From an uncultured Bacilli bacterium (lineage in GTDB: Bacteria; Bacillota_I; Bacilli_A; RF39; UBA660): a DNA stretch of 7,716 bases. The stretch lies in assembly GCA_947630205.1 (NCBI GenBank), contig CANRGW010000055.1, positions 1 to 7,716 of the forward strand, written 5' to 3'. Each line of letters starts with the position of its first letter. Within the stretch, counting starts at the first letter, position 1. The notes under the pieces are model-generated. The model made no database searches. It was given only the letters and a program-made list of their open reading frames with translations, and was not told the DNA's origin. Positions 1 to 4,997 of the stretch are shown here, in pieces. The translations under genes were made by a program, and so were the position numbers.

Positions 1-158
1 GTTTTTTCTTTAACTATATCAAAAGCTTCATATAAGATTTTTTCAGCTTTACCTTTTTTACCATCAAGCATAATTCGATTAATTAACTTTGTAACAACTT
101 TAGAATTATATATTGGATCTGGTAAAACATCTCTTACAACTGCACGTCTTTTACGCAT
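1..158 (-). CDS. rpsG: 30S ribosomal protein S7, N-terminal part (cut by window edge)
   Basis: S7 binds the 3' major domain of 16S rRNA, starts assembly of the small-subunit head and lines the E site. The visible 52 codons begin MRKRRAVVRDVLPDP and continue through IYNSKVVTKLINRIMLDGKK, the highly conserved S7 N-terminus (Bacillus S7 has VLPDPIYNSK and LINKMMIDGKKGK at the same place). The ATG at 158-156 is preceded by AAAGGAGGAG at 164-173, a near-perfect ribosome binding site. It lies 30 bp downstream of rpsL, the usual str operon order, so fusA and tuf would be expected beyond the window. The 30 bp gap is too short to hold an E. coli-type S7 translational operator, so autoregulation at that spot is unlikely (inference). 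The C-terminal two thirds are not in the window. Confidence 0.97.
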   Translation of the reverse strand, partial: MRKRRAVVRDVLPDPIYNSKVVTKLINRIMLDGKKGKAEKILYEAFDIVKEK

Positions 159-188
159 ATATTCTCCTCCTTTCAAGTAAATTTTTTA

Positions 189-605
189 TTACTTTTTCTT
201 TTCGCGTTTTGCTCCGTATTTACTACGACCTTGTTTTCTATCTTTTACTCCGGCTGTATCTAGTGTTCCTCTTATAATATGGTATCTAACACCAATTAAA
301 TCTGGTACACGTCCACCACGAATTAATACAACACTATGTTCTTGTAAATTATGTCCTTCTCCAGGAATATAACAAGTAACTTCCATTCCATTAGAAAGTC
401 TTACACGAGCAAACTTACGTAATGCTGAGTTTGGCTTCTTTGGAGTCATTGTACCAACACGTACACATACACCACGTTTTTGAGGAGCATTAATCTTCGT
501 TTGTTTCTTCTCGATAGTATTAATTCCAACCAATAAAACAGGTGCTTTTGGTTTTCTAACTTTCTTACTACGGCCTTTTCTTACTAATTGATTTATTGTA
601 GGCAT
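189..605 (-). CDS. rpsL: 30S ribosomal protein S12
   Basis: S12 sits at the subunit interface by the decoding centre and controls accuracy and streptomycin sensitivity. The 138-residue protein has the length of Bacillus S12 and keeps the family landmarks: MPTINQLVRKGR at the N-terminus, QKRGVC (42-47), TPKKPNSALRK (54-64, with the streptomycin-site lysines 56/57), GEGHNLQEHSVVLIRGGRV (82-100), DTAGVKDRKQGRSKYG and a basic tail. The second streptomycin/RimO loop is unusual: it reads RVPDLIGVRYH (99-109), where nearly all bacteria have RVKDLPGVRYH, so Lys101 is Pro (codon CCA) and Pro104 is Ile (codon ATT). Asp102, the residue methylthiolated by RimO in E. coli, is kept. The ATG at 605-603 follows AAAGGAG. 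It is the first gene of the operon, with its own promoter at 698-726, and reads into rpsG. Confidence 0.98.
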   Translation of the reverse strand: MPTINQLVRKGRSKKVRKPKAPVLLVGINTIEKKQTKINAPQKRGVCVRVGTMTPKKPNSALRKFARVRLSNGMEVTCYIPGEGHNLQEHSVVLIRGGRVPDLIGVRYHIIRGTLDTAGVKDRKQGRSKYGAKREKKK

Positions 606-620
606 ATTTTCTCCTTTCTA

Positions 621-638
621 ACACATATCCAGGTGTGT
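621..638 (-). promoter_or_regulatory. Small hairpin in the rpsL leader next to the ribosome binding site
   Basis: In the minus-strand transcript ACACA (638-634) can pair with UGUGU (625-621) across an 8 nt loop. The 3' arm ends a few bases before the AAAGGAG ribosome binding site of rpsL. The stem is only 5 bp, so this is a weak candidate for a translational control site; it could be chance in AT-rich DNA. No ligand is suggested by the sequence. Confidence 0.3.
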
Positions 639-697
639 CATAATTCTTTATAAAATTAAAACTTATATAAAATAAGCCCAATTTTCAGAACATGAAT

Positions 698-726
698 ACT
701 ATACAATAGTTAATTAAAGTTGTCAA
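698..726 (-). promoter_or_regulatory. Sigma-A promoter of the str operon
   Basis: On the minus strand a perfect -35 box TTGACA (726-721) is followed by a 17 bp spacer and -10 box TATAGT (703-698). Transcription should start near 691, giving a leader of about 85 nt before rpsL. This is one of the two best promoters in the window, as expected for a ribosomal protein operon. The stretch 727-798 upstream holds no recognisable terminator or gene. Confidence 0.88.
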
Positions 727-798
727 TAAATTTTTAACTTTTTTAGCATTTTTTAACAACTCTTTTATAATTTATGCATCATTTATATAAGTATACAT

Positions 799-1650
799 TT
801 ACTTTTTTAATATTTTTCCAGAACATTTTTTTATTTTCTTTTTAAAACGACTAATAATTGGTTCTTCTTTTAAAGATATTCCTAGTAAAGACTCTATTTC
901 CTCTTTAGAATAATTAAGACTTACTCCTATAAGATTATCTAATAAAGATAGATCTTCTTTCTCTAAGGAAGTCCTAATACTATTAATATCCATAAAAAGA
1001 CTTGGTTCTAATTCTTGAAAAATATTTCCTTTTTGCATTACTTCCAAAGACGTTATCGGAACTTGATAAACTTTATTTTCATTTTCTAAACTTTGAAAAA
1101 CTTCAAGATTATCTTCATCCTTCTTTTGAACTCTAATAAACTTATCATAAAGATAATTACTTCCTTTTTGCTTTAGAAAATAAGTCATTAATATATTACC
1201 TAAAATCCTATTTTCAAGATATTTATAAGATTTAGTAGTATCTCCATCTACTATCGTAATATCAAAAGATAAATCCGAAAAATCTAAACAAAAAGACTTT
1301 TTTAAAGAAGTAAAAGAAAAACTATTTTCTATTATATACATTAATTCCTTATCTTTTAAAATAAGAGGGTTTACTCTAAAGGTACCTTGATAACATTCTC
1401 CTAATTGATAATTAATAACTAAATTAAAACTATCTTCATGGAAAGAAAATAAAATATTACCTGTTAAATTACCAAAAGCCGTCACAGTTGCAAAAGAAAG
1501 TTCCTTATCTTTTATAATTATACTTCCTACTTCCTTATCTAAATTATTAAATATTTTTAAATTGTCATTATCATTTTCCTTAATCTTTAAAGAAAACATC
1601 TCAAAAAATATTTGTAAACTTGAAAAAAATTCTTCCCAAAATGTTTGCAT
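799..1650 (-). CDS. Hypothetical protein, 283 aa, second gene of an unrecognised pair
   Basis: I do not recognise this family. The protein starts MQTFWEEFFSSLQIFFEMF, an amphipathic aromatic-rich segment. A mixed, probably beta-rich middle follows (about 35-150), then a charged stretch with many Lys and Glu, and a strongly basic tail (SRFKKKIKKCSGKILKK) that could contact nucleic acid or membrane lipid. No signal peptide, clear transmembrane span, metal motif or nucleotide-binding motif is visible. The ATG at 1650-1648 is preceded by AGGGGGA about 8 nt upstream. That site overlaps the TAG stop of the preceding gene (12 bp gap), so the two genes are probably co-transcribed and translationally coupled. 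Codon use is as AT-rich as the neighbours. No hairpin terminator is seen between its stop and the rpsL promoter, so read-through into the str operon is possible. It may be lineage-specific. Confidence 0.8.
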   Translation of the reverse strand: MQTFWEEFFSSLQIFFEMFSLKIKENDNDNLKIFNNLDKEVGSIIIKDKELSFATVTAFGNLTGNILFSFHEDSFNLVINYQLGECYQGTFRVNPLILKDKELMYIIENSFSFTSLKKSFCLDFSDLSFDITIVDGDTTKSYKYLENRILGNILMTYFLKQKGSNYLYDKFIRVQKKDEDNLEVFQSLENENKVYQVPITSLEVMQKGNIFQELEPSLFMDINSIRTSLEKEDLSLLDNLIGVSLNYSKEEIESLLGISLKEEPIISRFKKKIKKCSGKILKK

Positions 1651-1662
1651 TTTAACGTCCCC

Positions 1663-2121
1663 CTATTTTTTATAATTATCTTCTAATTTTTGTAACAATA
1701 ATAAAATTATATCAGTATTTTCTATTGGTAAACTTTTTATATAATTTGCTAATTCACTATCTTGAACTTGAAATTTTTTTAATAAATCTTCTAAGTTAAT
1801 ATCATCAAAATAAATTACTTTTTCCCCATTTTTAGTAAAATAATTTACATATTTAGTTACTAAACTTTTTAAATATTTAAATTCTTTATCTAAAAGATTT
1901 AGATATTTTTCTCTCGCATCATTTAAAGACTTACTTTCTGATTTAACTCTTACTTCTTTTTTTAAAGATTTATACTCTATTTTTATTTTACCTGTAATAA
2001 AATATTGTAAGTCTAATCCCATTAATAATTTTAAAATAAAATCATATTTACTATTTAAATCATCTGTTTTAAAAAATGCTAAATAAATATCTTCTAATAA
2101 ATTTAATTTTTCTTCTTTCAT
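1663..2121 (-). CDS. Hypothetical helical protein, 152 aa, first gene of the pair
   Basis: I do not recognise this family. From MKEEKLNLLEDIYLAFF onward it is rich in Leu, Lys, Glu and Asp, with few prolines and no Cys or Trp, so it looks like a soluble, mostly helical protein. No transmembrane span or catalytic motif is seen. An in-frame ATG at 2142-2140 would add seven residues (MLLVVNE). I prefer the ATG at 2121-2119 for two reasons: GGTGA (2131-2127) lies five bases ahead of it and matches the anti-Shine-Dalgarno sequence, and the upstream ATG overlaps the likely -10 box. The TAG stop (1665-1663) is part of the next gene's ribosome binding site, which suggests the two products are made together. 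The gene diverges from a small membrane protein gene across a control region with an inverted repeat. Confidence 0.75.
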   Translation of the reverse strand: MKEEKLNLLEDIYLAFFKTDDLNSKYDFILKLLMGLDLQYFITGKIKIEYKSLKKEVRVKSESKSLNDAREKYLNLLDKEFKYLKSLVTKYVNYFTKNGEKVIYFDDINLEDLLKKFQVQDSELANYIKSLPIENTDIILLLLQKLEDNYKK

Positions 2122-2126
2122 TTCGT

Positions 2127-2131
2127 TCACC
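2127..2131 (-). promoter_or_regulatory. Ribosome binding site that decides the start of the 152 aa protein
   Basis: GGTGA five bases before the ATG at 2121-2119 matches the 3' part of the canonical AGGAGGTGA. The alternative ATG at 2142 has only AAGG four bases upstream, and it would lie at or before the expected transcription start. Confidence 0.5.
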
Positions 2132-2140
2132 ACTAGTAAC

Positions 2141-2170
2141 ATAATACCTTGTTTTTTATAATTTTGTAAA
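2141..2170 (-). promoter_or_regulatory. Candidate promoter for the hypothetical gene pair
   Basis: On the minus strand TTTACA (2170-2165) and TATTAT (2146-2141) are spaced by 18 bp. Transcription would start near 2134, giving a leader of about 13 nt that just contains the GGTGA site before the ATG at 2121. AT-rich DNA produces such boxes by chance, so this is moderate evidence only. Confidence 0.45.
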
Positions 2171-2172
2171 GA

Positions 2173-2201
2173 TAGTTAAACATTTTTTAGAAATTTAACT
2201 A
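2173..2201. repeat. 8 bp inverted repeat, operator-like, between divergent genes
   Basis: TAGTTAAA (2173-2180) and TTTAACTA (2194-2201) are perfect inverted copies separated by 13 bp. A near-identical third half-site, ATTAACTA (2206-2213), repeats the right arm 12 bp further on and runs into the start codon of the membrane protein gene. The repeat lies between the candidate promoters of the two divergent units, where a repressor or activator could govern both. As RNA it would form only a weak A/U stem. Confidence 0.5.
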
Positions 2202-2207
2202 TATAAT
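2177..2207 (+). promoter_or_regulatory. Candidate promoter giving a leaderless transcript
   Basis: A perfect TATAAT (2202-2207) lies six bases before the only possible start codon (ATG 2213). Transcription would therefore begin at or within a base or two of the ATG. The -35 region is weak: TAAACA (2177-2182), 19 bp upstream, matches TTGACA at four of six positions. Confidence 0.45.
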
Positions 2208-2212
2208 TAACT

Positions 2213-2602
2213 ATGAATAATTCTAATGAAAAGCAACTTGAACTTGTAAATGGACAAATTTTAGGTATTATTTTATTTATCTTAACTCTTATTGTTTCTA
2301 TTATTATTGCTTATAATGAAAAGTTACAACGAGAAAATAAAAGTAGTCTTTTTTCTAATAAAACAGCCCTTAATATTTCTTTTGTCAATCGTTTAGTTGT
2401 TGTAATTTTAGGTATATATTTTGTATATGATGCTTATGAAAGAAGAAAAGTTAGTTCTAATTTAAATGATCCTAATTCTAATTTACAAATATTAGCCTCT
2501 TGGTTAGCACTTTTGGCTTCTATCATTATCTTATATATTATATATAATAATTACAATAATCCAAACTTTGATGTTGCTGAAATCGAAGAACCAACATTAT
2601 AA
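2213..2602 (+). CDS. Small membrane protein with three predicted spans, 129 aa
   Basis: The family is not recognised. Three hydrophobic segments are clear: about 14-33 (QILGIILFILTLIVSIIIAY), about 56-75 (FVNRLVVVILGIYFVYDAY) and about 91-111 (LQILASWLALLASIIILYII). A basic loop (KLQRENKSSLFSNK) follows span 1 and a charged YERRKVSS turn follows span 2. The tail is acidic (DVAEIEEPTL). By the positive-inside rule the loop after span 1 is probably cytoplasmic, so the N-terminus would face out (inference). The ATG at 2213 is the only usable start: an in-frame TAA lies three codons upstream and no other Met or nearby TTG/GTG occurs in frame. No ribosome binding site precedes it. The stop lies inside the end of the convergent gene, a 6 bp overlap. 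Function is unknown. Confidence 0.82.
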   Translation: MNNSNEKQLELVNGQILGIILFILTLIVSIIIAYNEKLQRENKSSLFSNKTALNISFVNRLVVVILGIYFVYDAYERRKVSSNLNDPNSNLQILASWLALLASIIILYIIYNNYNNPNFDVAEIEEPTL

Positions 2603-3022
2603 TAAATGTTTAGTTTTTGGTAATTGTTCTCTTATTAAATCTTTTAAATCTTCTAGTTCAAGTCCATAATTTACTTTTAAATATTCTCGATTAGAATAAC
2701 CTTTTAGATCATCCCTTGAACTTTTAACATAATAGGTTTCTAAAAAGCAAATATTACCTTCAATAATTAAAGCAATTGGTAAATGATTAACAAAAGCAAT
2801 CTTTAGTTTAGAATTTAGCCATTTTCTTTTATTTTCTCCACCTTTAAAAAATACATTTAAAAATTCTTCTTCAATAGTTCCCTCTATAATCATTAAATAT
2901 AAAGGACTTTTACCTTCTAAAGTGAAATTATCTGTTTTGGAAAAATAAACTTCTGTTCCCGTTCTTGGGATATTACTTATACCAATAATGAAATAATCAA
3001 CAACTTTAATATCTAAATCCAT
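2597..3022 (-). CDS. Hypothetical protein, 141 aa
   Basis: I do not recognise this family. The sequence starts MDLDIKVVDYFIIGIS and alternates short hydrophobic stretches with charged turns (SPLYLMIIEGTIEEEF, KIAFVNHLPIALIIEGNICFLETYYV), which suggests a small beta-rich globular domain. A charged helical C-terminus follows (GLELEDLKDLIREQLPKTK). There is no signal peptide, membrane span or metal motif. The start is well supported: AGGAGGAG (about 3025-3032) precedes the ATG at 3022-3020. The gene is divergent from rpsD, and its likely promoter at 3044-3072 lies back to back with that of rpsD. It converges on and overlaps by 6 bp the membrane protein gene at 2213-2602, and no terminator is visible at that junction. 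Confidence 0.8.
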   Translation of the reverse strand: MDLDIKVVDYFIIGISNIPRTGTEVYFSKTDNFTLEGKSPLYLMIIEGTIEEEFLNVFFKGGENKRKWLNSKLKIAFVNHLPIALIIEGNICFLETYYVKSSRDDLKGYSNREYLKVNYGLELEDLKDLIREQLPKTKHLL

Positions 3023-3042
3023 AACTCCTCCTAAATCTCTAG

Positions 3043-3054
3043 TATGTTAACATA
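3043..3054. repeat. 12 bp perfect palindrome over a -10 box
   Basis: TATGTTAACATA is a perfect 12 bp palindrome. It covers the candidate -10 box of the 141 aa protein gene and lies 47 bp ahead of the rpsD -35 box. Its position would suit a repressor site, but no second copy is seen in the window. Confidence 0.45.
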
Positions 3055-3072
3055 AGATAGCAAGAAAGGCAA
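3044..3072 (-). promoter_or_regulatory. Candidate promoter of the 141 aa protein gene
   Basis: On the minus strand TTGCCT (3072-3067) is followed by 17 bp and TAACAT (3049-3044), with TG one base ahead of the -10 (extended -10 form). The start would be near 3037, leaving a leader of about 15 nt that holds the AGGAGG site. Confidence 0.5.
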
Positions 3073-3100
3073 CAACTTTTGCTTTTAAAGAAATATTTTG

Positions 3101-3129
3101 TTGACTTTTCAAGGATACTCGCATATAAT
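3101..3129 (+). promoter_or_regulatory. Sigma-A promoter of rpsD
   Basis: TTGACT (3101-3106), a 17 bp spacer and a perfect TATAAT (3124-3129). The transcript should begin near 3136, giving an unusually long leader of about 150 nt before rpsD. Confidence 0.88.
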
Positions 3130-3135
3130 ATTGTT

Positions 3136-3287
3136 GCATATTCAATTGATAACCCAATTTATTATAATTTTTAATGTGTTCTTTGCGTTTATAAGTAACC
3201 AAGGTTATCTGGTGAAAATATTAAAAAGAATTCCCTAAAAATTGTATAAATATCAATGTTTATGAAAAAATATTGAAGGAGGAAAAT
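3136..3287 (+). promoter_or_regulatory. Structured rpsD leader, candidate S4 autoregulatory RNA
   Basis: In Bacillus subtilis S4 represses its own gene by binding a structured rpsD leader (established knowledge). Here GAUAACC (3148-3154) is perfectly complementary to GGUUAUC (3203-3209), closing a domain of 48 nt. A second copy, GUAACC (3195-3200), can pair locally with the same GGUUAU element as a 4-5 bp hairpin, so the two pairings exclude each other. Near the start codon UCAAU (3253-3257) can pair with AUUGA (3272-3276), whose 3' end touches the AAGGAGG ribosome binding site (3276-3282). That is a plausible way to limit ribosome access. I cannot fold the RNA or show that S4 binds it. Length, position and pairing fit a Firmicutes S4 leader, but no conserved consensus was matched. 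Confidence 0.5.
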
Positions 3288-3890
3288 ATGTCAAGATACA
3301 CAGGACCAAGTCGTAAGAAAAGTCGTCGTGTTGGGTTCTCTCTTCTTGAAAACGGAAAAGATATTGCAAGAAGACCTTATAAACCTGGTATGCATGGTGC
3401 TAAAAGACAAGGAAAACTTTCAGAATACGGTGAACAATTAAAAGAAAAACAAAAAGTTAAGTTCATGTATGGTTTAAATGAAAGACAATTCCATAAAACT
3501 TTTGTTGAGTCATCTAAAATGCAAGGTATTAATGGTGAAAACTTCTTAAAACTTCTTGAGTCAAGATTAGATAATCTAGTATATCGTATGGGTTTTGCCA
3601 ATACAAGACGTGGAGCAAGACAACTTGTTAACCATGGTCATATCACTGTTGATGGTAAAAAAGTTGATATTCCATCATACCGTGTTAAAATTGGTTCAAC
3701 AATTGCATTAAAAGAAAATTCAAAAGATTTAAAATGTGTTAAAGAAGCACTTGAAAATGTTACTACAAGAGTTGAATACATTGATTTTGATAAAAATACT
3801 AATAGTGCTAAATTTGTTAGATATCCAGAACGTAATGAACTATCAGCCGATATCGACGAGTCATTAATTGTTGAATTCTATAACAGATAA
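3288..3890 (+). CDS. rpsD: 30S ribosomal protein S4
   Basis: S4 binds the 5' domain of 16S rRNA, begins assembly of the small-subunit body and helps form the mRNA entry site. The 200-residue product matches Bacillus S4 in length and layout: MSRYTGPSRKKSRR at the start, RRPYKPGMHG (about 31-40), LSEYGEQLKEKQK, MYGLNERQF, then the S4 RNA-binding domain (about 90-155) with LLESRLDNLVYRMGFANTRR, ARQLVNHGHITVDGKKVDIPSY and ending LIVEFYNR. It has no Cys4 zinc motif, so it is the zinc-free form. The correct start is ATG 3288; an in-frame TTG at 3273 lies before the AAGGAGG ribosome binding site and would translate through it. It stands alone between its own promoter and terminator, as in Bacillus. 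It may regulate its own leader. Confidence 0.98.
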   Translation: MSRYTGPSRKKSRRVGFSLLENGKDIARRPYKPGMHGAKRQGKLSEYGEQLKEKQKVKFMYGLNERQFHKTFVESSKMQGINGENFLKLLESRLDNLVYRMGFANTRRGARQLVNHGHITVDGKKVDIPSYRVKIGSTIALKENSKDLKCVKEALENVTTRVEYIDFDKNTNSAKFVRYPERNELSADIDESLIVEFYNR

Positions 3891-3892
3891 AA

Positions 3893-3918
3893 AAGAGTCT
3901 CTAAATATAGAGGCTTTT
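3893..3918 (+). terminator. Terminator of rpsD
   Basis: Three bases after the rpsD stop an 11 bp stem with two G-U pairs (AAGAGUCUCUA 3893-3903 with UAGAGGCUUUU 3908-3918) closes an AAUA loop. The 3' arm ends in four T and is followed by ATTATT. The stem is AU-rich but fits a low-GC intrinsic terminator. Confidence 0.8.
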
Positions 3919-3958
3919 ATTATTGAAAAAAATTATTAAAATTAAAAAATATTAAAGA

Positions 3959-3986
3959 AAAATCTCTAAAAAAATCTAGAGATTTT
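3959..3986 (-). terminator. Terminator of the ymf-type operon (possibly bidirectional)
   Basis: A perfect 10 bp stem (AAAATCTCTA 3959-3968 with TAGAGATTTT 3977-3986) has an 8 nt loop. It lies four bases beyond the stop of the dehydrogenase gene on the minus strand, and read that way it is followed by a T-rich tail. It is T-rich on the plus side too, so it could back up the rpsD terminator. Confidence 0.78.
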
Positions 3987-3989
3987 ATT

Positions 3990-4937
3990 TTAGCCTTTAT
4001 AAAGTCCTCCGTTTACATGCATAACTTGACCTGTAACATAAGAAGAGTCACTTGATGCCAAGTAAACAAAAATTGGAGCAAGTTCATAAACTTCACCGGC
4101 TCTTTTCATAGGAGCATCAGCCCCTAAAGTAGGTATTTTTTCTTTATCCCAACAGGCTGGTTGTAAAGCCGTCCAAAAATAACCTGGTGCAACAGCATTT
4201 ACTCGAATATTTTTATCAGCAAGATTAGTTGCTAAAGCTCTTGTAAAGCCAACAATTGCCCCTTTAGAAGTTACATAATCGATTAACTCTGGTTCACCAT
4301 AAAAAGTAGTAACAGAAGAGACATTAATAATAGAAGCCCCTGATTTCATATATTTTAAAGCATTCTTTGTTAAATAAAACATCGAATAAATATTCGTTTT
4401 CATTGTATAATCAAATTGTTTATCCGTAATATCAAGTAAACTCTTTTGTTGAAATTGTACCCCTGCATTATTAACTAAAATATCAATTTTATGAAAACAA
4501 TTAAGTGTATCATCAACAACTTTCTTAGCAAATTCCGGATTTTTTAAATCACCTCTTATTAATAAACATTTTCCTCCTAGTTTTTCTAAATAATTTTTCG
4601 TTTCCATTGCATCTCTATCTTCATTCAAATAAACGATTACAACAGAGGCTCCCTCTTTAACAAATGAAACAGCAACGGCTCTTCCTATTCCCGAGTCCCC
4701 ACCTGTTATAATTGCTACCTTATCTTTCAATTTACAACAACCTTTATAATGAGGATTATCAAAAATAGGTCGTGGTTTCATTAAATATTCCATACCCGGT
4801 TCCATATCTTGTTGTTGAGGTGGATATCTTAATTTAAACTTTGTACATTTAAGTCCATAACCATCTTTAGTAATTCCTTTAAACCCATAATCATCTTTAC
4901 CATTTGGCAATTTATTATAATAATATTTATAATCCAA
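3990..4937 (-). CDS. Short-chain dehydrogenase/reductase, YhxC/YdaD/YghA type
   Basis: NAD(P)(H)-dependent SDR with an unknown carbonyl or alcohol substrate. In the 315-residue form (TTG start) it shows the cofactor loop TGGDSGIG (78-85), VYLNEDRDA after the second strand, NNAG (156-159), Asn182, the active-site Ser (207/208), YVTSK (Tyr221, Lys225), RVNAVAPG (245-252) and the C-terminal SSYVTGQVMHVNGG. The N-terminal extension with PPQQQDMEPGMEYLMKPRP is typical of the YhxC/YdaD/YhdF/YghA subgroup, some of which are general-stress proteins in Bacillus. The first 35 or so residues are an extra Tyr/Gly/Lys-rich piece. It follows the two M16 genes on the same strand after about 60 bp with no terminator between, so it is probably co-transcribed. 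That is the place held by the SDR gene ymfI in Bacillus, but YmfI is shorter and lacks this extension, so a shared role is inference only. Confidence 0.93.
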   Translation of the reverse strand: MDYKYYYNKLPNGKDDYGFKGITKDGYGLKCTKFKLRYPPQQQDMEPGMEYLMKPRPIFDNPHYKGCCKLKDKVAIITGGDSGIGRAVAVSFVKEGASVVIVYLNEDRDAMETKNYLEKLGGKCLLIRGDLKNPEFAKKVVDDTLNCFHKIDILVNNAGVQFQQKSLLDITDKQFDYTMKTNIYSMFYLTKNALKYMKSGASIINVSSVTTFYGEPELIDYVTSKGAIVGFTRALATNLADKNIRVNAVAPGYFWTALQPACWDKEKIPTLGADAPMKRAGEVYELAPIFVYLASSDSSYVTGQVMHVNGGLYKG

Positions 4938-4945
4938 AAAAATCA

Positions 4946-4951
4946 CTCCCT
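4946..4951 (-). promoter_or_regulatory. Ribosome binding site that decides the dehydrogenase start
   Basis: The only purine-rich site is AGGGAG (4951-4946), within AGGGAGTGAT, which matches the anti-Shine-Dalgarno sequence well. It touches the in-frame GTG (4946-4944), which therefore cannot be the start. Eight bases later lies an in-frame TTG (4937-4935), the best-placed start codon, giving 315 residues. Confidence 0.7.
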
Positions 4952-4997
4952 ATTTCATTTTATGAAAAAACAAATAAGGTGTGATTTTTACCAATAT

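Noticed and set aside
606..697. Riboswitch or T-box in the rpsL leader
   Set aside because: No T-box sequence, antiterminator or multi-stem aptamer is visible; only a 5 bp stem can be drawn.
3273..3287. TTG start for rpsD five codons upstream
   Set aside because: These codons are the ribosome binding site itself (AAGGAGGAAAAT); S4 proteins begin at the following Met.
3377..3601. Open frame of 74 codons on the minus strand inside rpsD
   Set aside because: It lies wholly antisense to the conserved S4 gene, has no ribosome binding site and no recognisable product.
4953..4967. TTTCAT/ATGAAA hairpin between the ymfH-like and SDR genes as a terminator
   Set aside because: The stem is only 6 bp of A/T with a 3 nt loop and no T-run after it on the minus strand, so it should not stop transcription.
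4944..4971. Sigma-B-like promoter (GTTTTT, 15 bp, GGGAGT) before the general-stress-type SDR
   Set aside because: The supposed -10 is the ribosome binding site, the boxes match poorly, and nothing shows that this organism has sigma-B.
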